A DNA stretch of 64,000 nucleotides from Tenebrio molitor (lineage: Eukaryota > Arthropoda > Insecta > Coleoptera > Tenebrionidae): contig NC_091054.1 of the NCBI RefSeq assembly GCF_963966145.1, forward strand, positions 2,604,001-2,668,000, in the 5' to 3' direction. Shown here one piece after another: positions 61,001-64,000 of this stretch. Positions within the stretch are counted from its first letter, which is position 1. Every line of letters begins with the position of its first letter. A program made the translations under genes and the position numbers. Under the pieces are notes generated by a model. That model saw only the letters and a program-made list of their open reading frames with translations. It was not told the DNA's origin and ran no database searches.

Positions 61001-63693
61001 TTTTTCGCGGAAATGTCAAGGAAACGTCAACGATGTGCTGTGTTAACCTAGAAAACAACTACTCGATTTGGGCAAAGTTTACAGATGTTTACTGTAATTG
61101 TGAGCAACTGTTGTCCCAGAATAAGTGGTAAAATGGGTTTTACCATTGAAGATAAAGCATTATTAATTAATCAATTAAAAAGAGATTTTTCAAGAGGTAG
61201 GCAACCAATTAAACGACTGTACGATCAAGCTAAGAAAAACGTTTCGATAAAACAAAAGATTGAGATAGCACTCTTGATTTGTTTTCTTTTTGATCACTCG
61301 GTACATCACCTCTAGATCTCTGTAGTTGCATAGCAACTCACTTTGTCGATATTTGAGGGGATGTTTAAGACATCTTGTACAACGTGATCAAGAATGACTG
61401 AGTCTGTTGGTAACAATGAAAATTTGAATGATTTTGGTACCACTGTAATCTAAACGCATTTCCGGTTGTCAGCTTTAACAGAGTTGACAGGCGAATTTGA
61501 CGTTTACCATGAAAGGGTCATTTTTGTAATAGCATAAACATACCCGACATAACCTAATTTTTTTTTTAATGTCGTGTCAAGTTAAAACATCCGGTCAGTG
61601 CCAATTACGAAACAAAAAAACACCAATATTTTTCAATTGTTTCATTGCCAACAGACTCAGTCATTGTTGATCACGCTGTATTTTGTAACGTCACGTGACA
61701 CATCGTATGCAATTACGGAGTTGACATTTAGCAATGTTCTTGTTACGTTTGTTCCTTTGAGTCGAAAGAGTTCGTCATCGTTAATGAATGAAGTTTAACG
61801 AAGCGCTCACTTCAAAAATTGTTTCAAAAAAAAAAGTACCCCACACGCGTGAAGAGGTTGCAAGCTTTTCGCCACTCGTCACGAGGGTCGTTAATGAAGA
61901 GTCATGATGAAGTGCGTGACCTCCGTGTTTTGACACACGCAGAGGTGGCGATGTCGAGCTCCGCCGCCGCCGCCGCATCGTCCCCTCTGTTCTCGGGGGC
62001 GCAATTACCGAGCTTGTTAAAGCATTTGCAACCGAGTTTGCAATTAATACAGCACCATCCGCACCTTAATGATTCATTAAAACACAATTAAGTGCGAGTC
62101 GGGCCATCCACTGCAATGCGAGCAGGGAGAAGGGTTGAGGGTCGCGACGGGGACGATTAGGGTTATCGGGTGCGGCCGAGGAAATCTCCTTAACGGACCA
62201 AAAGCGGCTTCGCTCTATCACTCGGAGTAATTAGCGATGTGATTAACGGAAACCGCCTCCGGGGCAGGCACGAACGTCTTTTATTGTCGGCGGTGGATCG
62301 ACGATTTATTATTATTAACGGAGACGGTCGTCATCTCGGAAGAACTATTTAATTTAGTGCGCTCGCCGGATTAACGATACAATCAGAAGTGGCGGTTGGT
62401 TAATTGTCGCGATTCGCTTTTTATTTTCTCCGGGTTCTCGAAGAAGACCAGCGTTTTCACGGATGTTTTTTGTCGGCCATTGATCGGTTAATGCGGACAA
62501 ATAAAGCCCGGATTTTGTGATGCAAAAAATCCCAAACAAAAAGCATTTCAAGGATGTGAAATAATTACGAAAGTGGGTTATTATTTTCTACAAGTGGGTA
62601 CCTCTTGAAAAGATAAATGATTGTATTGAACTCTTCCACAATCAGCATCTAGAGCAATTTTACTACACAATGCTCAACAATAATTTGAATTTATTCACTC
62701 GGACGATTCCACCACTCGCCTACGGCTCGTGTTGGAACTTACATCCTCTTGACTAATAGCCGTCATTATAGAATGTACTATTCCCACCGTTGATCTTTTC
62801 TCACCCTTTCCATGATATTGGGTGTTTTTTTCAATTTTATTTCATAGTAGGCGTTGCAGAGTCGATTGTGAACGCACTTTACAGGCTACGGATCACGGAT
62901 CAGCTGTTTAAATCTTACGTTTTACACGATTGTATTTCAATTTCACCCTGTATATTACCAATATAAATTGATTTCGTTTGGAAGAAGTGTCTATTTTTTT
63001 GTGCGGGGTGCCCTTTTCTGAGTATGATTTTTTGTTGCAGGGCTCCGACGCCAGCTCGGTGATATTCGCCTCGACACCGGCGTCCAGGAAGCGGGAATTC
63101 CCCGGCGCCTTGCCGCCCAGCTTGCCGTTGAGCAATGGCACGAGCAGTTCCCCGGTCCCCGCCCCAACTCCCCCCAACCTGCCCGTACCGTCACCGGCCC
63201 CCGCCCAGCAGCCGCCGTTGCACCCTCCGACGCCCGCGACCACCGCCGCACCCGGCAGCACCAAGCCGTCGGCGGTGCCGCCAGCAATCTGCGATGTGCC
63301 CCCGTCGTCTGCCGCGCCACCACCAGCTAGTGTTCCAGTCAGCGTGCCGCCGGTGACGATGCCTCAGCCGGCGGCCGCCCCCATCGCCCACCATCCCGAT
63401 TCCACGTCGGGTGCAGCGAGTCACGCGATGAGGACCGACAGTCCGGCGGTGGCGACGTCGGCCAACGTACCGGTAGCGCCGGGGGCGGGCCAGTACCATC
63501 ACCCGTCGTACCAGCCGTTGTACGCTCCGTACGCGGTGCATACGCCGTTCACGGGCGCCGCCACCATCACGGCGACGGTGCCGAGTACGACCACGGCGGC
63601 GGTGGTGCCGCCAGTGACGACGGTCGCCACGGCGACCATCAAAGCGCCGTCGCCGCGCGGCCACAGTCCCAACAGGGAAAGGGAGAGTTACAG
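3848..63693 (+). CDS. tay: AUTS2 / tay bridge homolog, 5' part, split over six certain exons
   Basis: Six coding exons (3848-4090, 15309-15422, 22047-22166, 22237-22272, 22470-22496, 63041-63693) join in frame to about 397 codons and continue past the window. Blocks shared with human AUTS2, in order, are VEEDIVEGF near 61-69 (AUTS2 EEDIIDGF), SSRDRLSD at 152-159 (SSRERLSD), GYICDSEGEDDK at 169-180 (GYFCDSDSDQEEK) and GSDASS from 181 (ASDASS). The N-terminus is very basic (residues 7-22), suggesting nuclear import. The last exon is rich in Pro, Ala, Ser and Thr. Known of the family: AUTS2 works in a variant PRC1 complex with CK2 and p300 and is tied to brain development; Drosophila tay affects the protocerebral bridge and MAPK signalling. 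The in-frame TGA six bases before the ATG fixes the start. The C-terminal AUTS2 homology domain must lie beyond the window. Confidence 0.9.
7190..7320 (+). repeat. Diverged copy of the GGCGTTGAAGA dispersed repeat
   Basis: Shares GGCGTTGAAGAATCGATTGTG and a GATTTAAACAGCTGATC segment with copies at 44440-44609 and 62818-62954. No clear ends remain here. Confidence 0.6.
8435..8719. mobile_element. MITE, 285 bp, with perfect inverted ends
   Basis: The ends TATCTGACTCTGAAGGCCCG (left, plus one more matching base) and its reverse complement at 8699-8719 are a perfect terminal inverted repeat. There is no coding capacity. The family is not identified; TATC/GATA-type ends leave the target duplication unclear. 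Confidence 0.75.
11936..12184 (-). pseudogene. Tc1-like transposase fragment, N-terminal helix-turn-helix
   Basis: The minus-strand frame starts with residues resembling the Tc1/mariner DNA-binding region (MREADLSYRAIAHCVGRN, then a W about ten residues after VATVLRC). Similarity ends near residue 40 and the rest is unrelated. The catalytic remnant at 12905-13100 lies on the 5' side on the same strand, so the parts are out of order: a rearranged relic or two different insertions. Confidence 0.65.
12199..12614. mobile_element. MITE with long inverted arms, nested in the Tc1 relic
   Basis: A 416-bp palindromic element running from TACAGGGTGTTAGTAAATGG to its reverse complement. The arms match for about 100 bases and include the TTTTTCGTTAAAATGAGTAA region and its inverse. 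The AT-rich centre has A and T runs. It has no open frame. TA at the ends fits a Tc1/mariner-type target site. Confidence 0.8.
12905..13100 (-). pseudogene. Tc1-like transposase relic, catalytic region
   Basis: The minus strand reads a broken frame with QQHDGH, HNPAVI, NHWFQE, then WRPAKPLPGLNPVEIFMG. This follows the Tc1 order QQDNAPxHxA ... WFxxQ ... WPxxSPDLNPIExxW around the second and third catalytic acids. It contains stops. Related but unreadable sequence continues to about 12700. Confidence 0.7.
13489..13658. mobile_element. Small hairpin MITE
   Basis: 170 bp. The left arm GTTTTCTCAATTTCGTTGTA, continuing into GGTCGTAAAATT, pairs with AATTTTACGACCTACAACC...GAGAAAAC on the right. No coding frame. 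Confidence 0.7.
14900..15240. other. CpG-rich stretch just before exon 2
   Basis: Clearly richer in GC and CpG than the surrounding intron, with open frames on both strands (such as 14909-15202) but no recognisable protein. It ends about 70 bases before exon 2. It may be regulatory or an unseen alternative first exon; this is inference. Confidence 0.3.
15309..15422 (+). CDS. tay: tay exon 2
   Basis: 38 codons, phase 0 on both sides, between the acceptor TGTTGTTGCAG and the donor CAC|GTAAGT. The peptide (residues 82-119) is Lys/His-rich, beginning LVLKISSKENIKRL and ending in HHISAHNNH. It occupies the place of the poorly conserved part of AUTS2 after EEDIIDGF. Confidence 0.85.
19567..19744. 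repeat. Long hairpin repeat, about 180 bp
   Basis: The outer arms are GGTTTCCGGGTGATGCCGCC and CGCGGCTTCACCCGGAAACC, followed inward by AAGGTGCTGAC / GTCAGCACCTT and GCCATGCTGCT / AGCAGCATGGC. The multi-part pairing gives an extended stem. Probably a MITE; the family is unknown. Confidence 0.65.
20372..20453. repeat. Hairpin repeat of the CGAGCTGTAGGCGAGGG type
   Basis: The arms TAATAACCGCT and AGCGGTTAATA flank a centre with ACGAGCTGTAGGCGAGG. Related copies are at 40084-40164 and 62690-62775. Confidence 0.55.
20475..21322. repeat. Outer inverted repeat enclosing a MITE
   Basis: CGGGCCTTCAAATAAAT at 20475-20491 faces ATTTATTTGAAGGCCCG at 21306-21322. The 20639-21184 MITE lies inside. The TGAAGGCCCG core recurs in the 8435-8719 MITE ends, so an element may have been split by the later insertion. 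Confidence 0.55.
20639..21184 (+). mobile_element. Non-autonomous transposon with a DUF4817-like fragment
   Basis: The ends TACAGGGTGTTTTCGAAGTT and AACTTCGAAAACACCCTGTA are inverted repeats. Inside, 20896-21093 (65 codons) reads like the DUF4817 N-terminal domain found with insect mariner-like transposases: a Y..NE start, LLKYGQC, AATREYAERF, then RFHPGPRQFINLVQR. No catalytic region is present, so it needs a helper. This links the common TACAGGGTG ends in the window to a Tc1/mariner-type source. Confidence 0.75.
22047..22166 (+). CDS. tay: tay exon 3
   Basis: 40 codons, phase 0, acceptor TTTTTGCAG, donor GAC|GTGAGT. The peptide (residues 120-159) is Ser/Asp/Arg-rich and ends DADSSRDRLSD, matching SSRERLSD in AUTS2. 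Exons 3 to 5 are packed within 450 bp. Confidence 0.9.
22237..22272 (+). CDS. tay: tay exon 4 (36-base microexon)
   Basis: 12 codons between CGGTGCAG and ATC|GTAAGT, read ASSRCSSGKGYI. It aligns with SAPSSLGTGYF of AUTS2. The preceding intron is only 70 bases (22167-22236). Confidence 0.88.
22470..22496 (+). CDS. tay: tay exon 5 (27-base microexon)
   Basis: 9 codons between TTTTTGCAG and AAG|GTGAGT, read CDSEGEDDK. It aligns with CDSDSDQEEK of AUTS2. The preceding intron is 197 bases (22273-22469). The acidic run resembles a CK2 target, an inference. Confidence 0.88.
22565..22585. repeat. (GA)n microsatellite
   Basis: About ten GA units directly after exon 5's donor region; polymorphism is likely. 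Confidence 0.9.
24358..24776. mobile_element. MITE copy A of the GGGTGTTATTGAAAGTTG family, right end lost
   Basis: Matches the complete copy at 34703-35167 from the left end through the internal arm (GTAAAATTTCGGCACATTT and its inverse, ACACCCTGTATAT). It has an extra G in the terminal motif (TACAGGGGTG). The right outer arm stops near TTTTTTGACAG. Confidence 0.75.
26292..27194. mobile_element. Possible transposon bounded by TACAGGGTGT ends
   Basis: TACAGGGTGTAAC at 26292 and GACACCCTGTA ending at 27194 share about ten inverted bases. No long arms and no coding frame. The two ends may belong to different elements. Confidence 0.35.
28402..28545. repeat. Inverted repeat related to the 31380 and 47012 repeats
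   Basis: AACTCGTTATTGTGTAATTTGGGC followed by TTTTTTTGGCA pairs with TGCCAAAAAAAGCC and ACACACGAACTCGTTA. It shares the CCACTCATGCCAAAAAAA segment with the other copies. Confidence 0.6.
29780..30750. promoter_or_regulatory. CpG-rich intronic block, candidate enhancer or insulator
   Basis: GC and CpG are far above the surrounding AT-rich intron, with no convincing coding frame. It contains GTCGTAAA or its inverse at 30218-30225, 30335-30342, 30424-30431 and 30490-30497, and a CTCF-like site at 30683-30697. GTCGTAAA is the known preference of posterior Hox (Abd-B/HOX10-13) proteins; function here is inferred. Confidence 0.4.
30683..30697 (-). promoter_or_regulatory. CTCF-like site
   Basis: The minus strand reads GACTAGGGGGCGCC, matching the CTCF core (CCASYAGRKGGCGC) from the A onward. 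A single strong match inside a CpG-rich block of a very large intron. Confidence 0.4.
31380..31825 (+). repeat. Dispersed repeat, plus-oriented copy
   Basis: About 450 bases, from TTATTTATGCAACAAGTGAG through AAAATTTTCTCCTGTGTGAACCC to TTTTTTGACGGATGTTAA. They recur as the reverse complement at 47012-47465. Several AACG/CGTTA-type sub-repeats lie near the right side. No coding frame. Confidence 0.75.
31845..31946 (-). pseudogene. Tc1-like transposase relic (DLN region)
   Basis: The minus strand reads VHVMCWPPQCPDLNLTKTMWD, close to the Tc1 signature WPPQSPDLNPIExxWD around the third catalytic residue. Only a short piece is recognisable. Confidence 0.65.
33000..33900 (+). other. CpG-rich intronic block, possible internal promoter
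   Basis: GC-rich with long chance-open frames on both strands, then a transcript-leader-like stretch (33660-33900) with TG-rich sequence. TCAGTG at about 33567 could be an initiator. No recognisable protein. Vertebrate AUTS2 uses internal promoters, which makes this worth noting, but there is no direct evidence. Confidence 0.25.
34703..35167. mobile_element. MITE copy B, complete, long inverted arms
   Basis: 465 bp. The left arm TACAGGGTGTTATTGAAAGT and about 200 further bases pair with the right arm ending CTTTCAATAACGCCCTGTA. Inner arms include CGTAGGTAAAATTTCGGC and its inverse. It has TA on both sides and no coding frame. Confidence 0.85.
35172..35342. mobile_element. Second hairpin MITE next to copy B
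   Basis: 171 bp bounded by TACTCTGTTTCTGAGCTCGATGCCG-type arms (left) and the inverse with three differences (right). It starts five bases after the previous MITE. Confidence 0.75.
37780..38099. mobile_element. MITE, 320 bp
   Basis: TATACCGTGCGATCAACAAT at the left and ATTGTTGATTGCACGGTATA at the right are inverted with one mismatch. No supported coding frame inside. Confidence 0.75.
39477..39641. mobile_element. Short MITE with TACAGTAAAACCTC ends
   Basis: TACAGTAAAACCTCTGAATAGCGGTCAC at the left (first 20 bases quoted elsewhere in the family as pogo-like) and AGACTTTACTGTA at the right. The centre repeats the GCGGTCAC / GTGACCGTT theme. Pogo/Tc1-type derivation is likely. Confidence 0.6.
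39797..40016 (+). repeat. Direct repeat, copy 1
   Basis: About 220 bases, from GACAGCTCATAAGTAATACA to the AAAATTACGTAGTCA segment. They recur with scattered differences at 40631-40855. The shared core includes AACAATTTATTTCACCTTGC. Confidence 0.75.
40084..40164. repeat. Hairpin repeat between the two direct repeats
   Basis: The arms GATGGCTATTACCCA and TGGGTAATAGCCATT flank GCACGAGGGCCAGCGAGCG. Related to 20372-20453. Confidence 0.6.
40631..40855 (+). repeat. Direct repeat, copy 2
   Basis: Second copy of 39797-40016 in the same orientation, about 830 bases downstream. It points to a local duplication or two insertions of one family. Confidence 0.75.
41020..41110. repeat. Tandem repeat, three units of 29-30 bp
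   Basis: The unit CTTTTTTGAACGCCCGATAT plus TTCCGTAAC occurs three times with minor changes. The minus-strand open frame over it is a by-product of the period being near 30. Confidence 0.75.
41757..42060. repeat. Degenerate inverted repeat
   Basis: GAAAGTCTCTTTTTTTCA, TTTGCTTGATTAACTCGGG and CCCTCGTTAATCAAACTGCAAA, TGAAAAAAAGTATGACTTTC pair around 41965-42055. The GAAAGTGGCACTTTTTTTAC unit upstream is related. Family unknown. Confidence 0.45.
42422..42541 (+). CDS. tay: Candidate tay cassette exon
   Basis: 120 bases, phase 0 at both ends, between GAGGCTCCAG and the donor CAG|GTATGA. It codes for 40 residues, very rich in Glu, Lys, Asp, Ser and Thr, beginning EEGDRQEDVGKE and ending SPSDDIPVQ. 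Including it keeps frame. The AUTS2 alignment runs straight from exon 5 (CDSEGEDDK) to exon 6 (GSDASS), so this would be an insertion, probably alternative. The polypyrimidine tract is weak; another in-phase acceptor (AATAG|ATTTCG, exon from 42296) is possible. The frame is open from 42296. Confidence 0.45.
43559..44076 (+). repeat. Tandem duplication, two units of about 259 bp
   Basis: Unit 1 is 43559-43816 and unit 2 is 43817-44076. Both start TAACAACGTTTAAAGATCCT, contain AAACACCCTGTATATTT and end GAGA(C/T)ATGT, with scattered differences. The inner ACACCCTGTA suggests that each unit includes a transposon end. Confidence 0.85.
44440..44609. mobile_element. Hairpin MITE of the GGCGTTGAAGAGTCGATTGTG family
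   Basis: Ends GAGGGTGTTCATTTATTTCTGG and GGAAATTTAAATGAACACCC; inner arms GTCGATTGTGAACGCAC and GTGCGTTCACAATCGAC. No coding frame. The 62818 copy shares the inner arm. Confidence 0.7.
46449..46483 (+). repeat. CCG/CCA trinucleotide repeat
   Basis: A run of CCG and CCA triplets after an ATG. It would code for a short proline run followed by LQGPSAQLKTRRNR and a stop. No splice site supports an exon. It lies in a CpG-rich intronic stretch. Confidence 0.7.
47012..47465 (-). repeat. Dispersed repeat, inverted copy of 31380-31825
   Basis: Reverse-complement match along most of its length, including GTTCACACAGGAGAA, ACGAGTTCGTATGTAAATTG and the CAAAAAAAGTGC blocks. It differs by small insertions, for example around 47310-47340. 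Confidence 0.75.
47903..48344. mobile_element. Transposon relic with TACAGGGTGGAG end
   Basis: The left end TACAGGGTGGAGTTCCAGCG continues to ATGTAACACAAAATAC; the right arm GTATTTTGTGTTGCATAACT continues to CGGGAACTCTACGG. The arms are about 45 bases with a few differences. The right terminus is disturbed. No coding frame. Confidence 0.65.
50377..50380. repeat. Target-site duplication, left copy (ATGT)
   Basis: The four bases before the 5' LTR are the same as the four bases after the 3' LTR (59950-59953). Confidence 0.8.
50381..52523 (+). repeat. 5' LTR (2143 bp)
   Basis: Begins TGTAGCG and ends GGTCACA (TG...CA rule). It contains six 27-bp tandem repeats, a possible polyadenylation signal AATAAA at 52309-52314, and an 81-codon sense frame (50403-50648) that resembles nothing known. 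It is unusually long for this group. Confidence 0.95.
51431..51605. repeat. 27-bp tandem repeat in 5' LTR, six units plus a part
   Basis: The unit AGATCGTTCGCAGGGCGATT plus CGTAGCC is repeated exactly six times, then 13 bases of a seventh. The downstream copies CATCGTTCGCAGAGGCGAT are variants. A period of 27 keeps two minus-strand frames open as nine-residue repeats. Confidence 0.95.
52531..52553 (+). other. Putative primer-binding site
   Basis: TGACGCCCAGAACGTGGGGC begins seven bases after the LTR. It resembles the complement of a tRNA-Lys 3' end (TGGCGCCCAACGTGGGGC) with one mismatch and a two-base insertion. The offset and differences leave the primer uncertain. Confidence 0.55.
52862..54169 (+). 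CDS. gag: Retrotransposon Gag
   Basis: 435 codons, intact, ending in TAG. Gag forms the virus-like particle and binds the element's RNA. The central region around residues 175-330 looks like a retrotransposon-type capsid (W, F and L pattern around ALIWYRSVRSRLSDW). A CCHC zinc knuckle lies at 391-404 (C391, C394, H399, C404). A second candidate at 412-425 has cysteines at 412, 415 and 425 but Val in place of His at 420. The last codons overlap the pol frame and carry the frameshift heptamer. The first ATG is preceded by 338 bases of leader after the LTR. Confidence 0.93.
   Translation: MDEQFKVKHLLADELTYELRIRGITTSRNQDDKRKLLARALSKELGRPDEYFLSLHDAEYDHDTEVQAIEDTLESIRTILTEFEGTAEDMIFKRLKTRLTHLSFRIRRMRRERDAEYRNEAYATCLLLEADLHDKAAEASPVTVEAPPVVATTPIYVHPHARSPEPKLVPIHTWGVSFNGEENGMTVNQFLERVEELSVARNATNRDLFNAAIDLFSGKALIWYRSVRSRLSDWDEVVQLLKQEFLPPDFDELLWDEIKGRLQGKSESITIYVAVMETLFARLSRPPAEITKVKTIRRNLLPCYLNQLSITEVVTVPELIKLCKKVEELSALRQKHRAAPKSSCVLEPELAYVRASEPAKASPRAIVVKEPSGNSARRSEPASSSSRSFKCWNCQQPNHSFMNCRLKRKQFCYRCGEPDVTLATCKKCNPSGNAQ
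54148..57429 (+). CDS. pol: Pro-Pol: protease, reverse transcriptase, RNase H, integrase
   Basis: Open in the -1 frame from 54148 to the TAG at 57427-57429, so it is made as a Gag-Pol fusion. An isolated start is not needed: the first likely internal start codon (54400, GTG) lies inside the protease motif. Numbered from 54400, the protease has DSGS at 2-5, RT has YLDD at 306-309, RNase H has TDAS with its Asp at 458 and TDHYSLLWL further on, and integrase has an HHCC zinc module (CKVC) followed by Asp 724, Asp 784 and Glu 820 with the usual 35-residue spacing between the last two. The C-terminus ends in a short PRY-type module. No chromodomain or envelope. All catalytic residues checked are present. 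Confidence 0.93.
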   Translation, partial: SVGKRAVGTRQTCGRATFLKHPKADVNASIIAKRTDTQWNAWLDEVKEFCKPSRANSASIFVSKTNDNRPFIRLRLNNKETEGLVDSGSNCTIVGGKGADLIHFRAGGKTFPSRLKTIRTADGKQHPVTKAIELEAVLDSSRRRIRVYYVPDLQHSVILGCDFCRLFGLKIDFAGHKIEVASDIVRVPECDAVTECGADRHEITEIIRKNLDLLSNDGKLGRTHKMTVTIDTGEALPIKQRPYWWSPYMLAEVNKEIDRMLENNVISPSDSPWSSPILLVKKSSGEYRLCFDGRRLNAVTKRDSYPLPRVDRILSMLRGAKYISSIDLKNAFWQIPLDSESRPKTAFAIPGRGLFHFNVLPFGLTNAAQRQQCLMDRIFGPELEPHVFVYLDDLIIIAPTFEKHVQVLREVIRRLRDAKLTVNAKKCQLFRSSLKYLGFTVDEHGLGTDPDKVAAMVSYPVPKTSTEIKRFVGMCSWYRRFIPHFSTLMSPINALLTGKRKRQKTEWTPEAQEAFQKIKDALVSAPVLSSPDFSKPFVIQTDASNTGLGAVLTQDLDGDERVIAYASRSLTKAERNYSVTERECLAVLFALEKFRPYVEGTHFTIVTDHYSLLWLNRMKDPAGKLARWSVKLNQFSFDLVHRKGKLNVVPDALSRLPAEIAAVDIDSFLGVNLNDLDESYTRLRDNIIANPQRNPSWKVENGFVYRFVPNKIVLPGNVPEWKLLVPRNQRTKILESCHDAPTSAHFGYYKTLSRLSINHFWPKMRRSVIRYVRNCKVCNEQKAPNTARAGLMGKEKKVQFPWQMISVDLIGPLPTSTKGYSYLLVIVDWFTKYVVLFPLRKATSSKVTECIENGIFLVYGVPQFILVDNGKQFVGNEFVKTCENYKVQKIWFTAKYHPQSNPVERYNRTVGTAIRSYVKGAHKKWDAEVAKIGYAIRTAVNEVTGFSPAFLNFGRVVPCTGEFYGKVAENPETLTTADREDHAKNLEHLKTILQDVTQHLHKAHERNERSYNLRKRDAEFFVGDKVWKRNKVLSSAAKDFAQKLAPRYVLCTITRKLSKLAYALEDENRADLGVWHMKDLKEFRGSLAEAEEP
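54154..54160 (+). promoter_or_regulatory. -1 ribosomal frameshift site GGGAAAC
   Basis: In the gag frame the heptamer reads G GGA AAC, a canonical X XXY YYZ slippery sequence. It lies three codons before the gag TAG, within the only 22 bases (54148-54169) where the gag and pol frames overlap. A 6-bp stem (54173-54178 with 54188-54193) follows after 12 bases. Confidence 0.8.
57430..57806 (+). other. Pol to 3' LTR spacer with polypurine tract
   Basis: 377 bases without an envelope frame. The end GAGGAGGGGGGTAG (57793-57806) abuts the 3' LTR and is the expected polypurine tract for plus-strand priming. Confidence 0.85.
57807..59949 (+). repeat. 3' LTR (2143 bp)
   Basis: Same length and apparently same sequence as the 5' LTR at offset +7426. 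AATAAA lies at 59735-59740. It includes its own copy of the 27-bp tandem repeats. Confidence 0.95.
58857..59031. repeat. 27-bp tandem repeat in 3' LTR
   Basis: Same six full units plus 13 bases as in the 5' LTR. Equal copy number in both LTRs fits a single recent reverse-transcription event. Confidence 0.95.
59950..59953. repeat. Target-site duplication, right copy (ATGT)
   Basis: Directly follows the 3' LTR and matches 50377-50380. Confidence 0.8.
61850..62550. other. CpG-rich intronic stretch with a short open frame
   Basis: It includes ATG at 61951 and a 46-codon frame to TAA at 62089-62091 reading MSSSAAAAASSPLFSG, then a Leu/His/Gln-rich part. An AG (CACACGCAG) precedes it, but no good donor follows. 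It may be a short protein, an alternative terminal exon, or regulatory DNA with homeodomain-type TTAAT/ATTAA sites. Confidence 0.3.
62690..62775. repeat. Hairpin-family repeat, inverted copy
   Basis: The minus strand carries CACGAGCCGTAGGCGAGTGG, related to the centres of 20372-20453 and 40084-40164. TAATAGCCGTCATTATAGAA lies beside it. Confidence 0.5.
62818..62954. mobile_element. Short copy of the GGCGTTG...TCGATTGTG family
   Basis: Starts GGGTGTTTTTTTC and ends TTTCACCCTGTA. Inside, GAGTCGATTGTGAACGCAC and CAGCTGTTTAAATC match the 44440-44609 element. It ends 86 bases before tay exon 6. Confidence 0.65.
63041..63693 (+). CDS. tay: tay exon 6, Pro/Ala/Ser/Thr-rich
   Basis: 653 bases after the acceptor TTTTTTGTTGCAG, ending AG|GTAAAA in phase 2. 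The peptide (residues 181-397) starts GSDASSVIF, matching ASDASSEKLF in AUTS2. It then runs through long proline/alanine/threonine tracts with a Tyr/His-rich patch (about 346-362) and ends SPNRERESY. It is strongly GC-rich compared with the introns. The tracts are typical of the variable middle of AUTS2/fibrosin proteins. Confidence 0.9.
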
Positions 63694-64000
63694 GTAAAAG
63701 GATAATTGGCCATTAGATTGTGTACAAAACTGTGTGAGTCAGCAACTGACAAACTGCATGAAAAACGTGAAGCAATTAGGTTACTACTGTCAAGGTCGAC
63801 GCGGAGCTAAAATTAAACTAAATAACTATAAACTAATAGCATCGTTAATCACTTGTCATGCGATTACGGCCCAAATGATTCATGTACAGTTTTTGTACAA
63901 AGACTTTTTTTTAAGAATGATTGTTTGATGTCCAGGATTATTTACCTCTTAAATAAACATTTCTATCTAAGAAGTACAGTAAGAAAATATTTTGTTCTGG
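63694..64000 (+). other. Start of the next tay intron
   Basis: AT-rich sequence after the exon 6 donor; the next exon is outside the window. Confidence 0.7.

Larger units (their letters stand above)
42542..63040 (+). other. tay large intron, second half
   Basis: About 20.5 kb. It holds the LTR retrotransposon (50381-59949), a tandem duplication (43559-44076), small elements at 44440, 47012, 47903 and 62818, and CpG-rich stretches at about 42550-42900, 45650-46560 and 61850-62550. The minus-strand frames at 42834-43230 and the large one at 45729-46274 match nothing recognisable. Stretches 48345-50376 and 59954-61800 show no supportable features. Confidence 0.65.

Noticed and set aside
61085..61315. 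Frame containing MGFTIEDKALLINQLKRDF
   Set aside because: It faintly recalls N-termini of some transposases, but the match is too short and no catalytic part or inverted ends were found.

Overview
The window reads as insect nuclear DNA, most likely from a beetle, though that is an inference. It is AT-rich, has GT-AG introns, carries many small hairpin transposons ending in TACAGGGTG, and holds two genes recognisable by protein similarity. No bacterial operons, rRNA or convincing tRNA genes were seen.

Layout. From 1 to 1885 no gene is recognised. From 2593 down to 1886 (minus strand) is a complete three-exon vitamin K epoxide reductase (VKOR) gene of 162 codons, with all four redox cysteines. 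About 1.25 kb away, in divergent orientation, starts the main gene: an AUTS2/fibrosin-family gene, homologous to vertebrate AUTS2 and Drosophila tay bridge (tay). Its first coding exon is 3848-4090. Further exons lie at 15309-15422, 22047-22166, 22237-22272, 22470-22496 and 63041-63693, and the gene runs on past the window. All junctions keep frame and have good GT-AG signals. The conserved blocks EEDIVEGF, SSRDRLSD, CDSEGEDDK and GSDASS match AUTS2 in order. A possible 120-base cassette exon (42422-42541) sits inside the 40.5-kb intron between the CDSEGEDDK and GSDASS exons.

The introns hold most of the remaining content. The largest item is a complete Ty3/gypsy-type LTR retrotransposon (50381-59949, same strand as tay), with 2143-bp LTRs that look identical, an ATGT target duplication, intact gag and pro-pol, and a G GGA AAC frameshift heptamer that joins them. 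The rest are MITEs, Tc1/mariner relics, hairpin repeats, tandem duplications and CpG-rich unique stretches that look like regulatory DNA. The most notable stretch is 29.8-30.75 kb, with four GTCGTAAA sites in 280 bp and a CTCF-like site.

How the parts work together. VKOR is an ER membrane enzyme and the tay/AUTS2 product is a nuclear regulator; the sequence gives no functional link beyond their shared 1.25-kb divergent upstream region. The most interesting items are the intact young retroelement with its frameshift signal, the candidate cassette exon, and the Hox/CTCF-like motif cluster. I saw no wholly new biological system.
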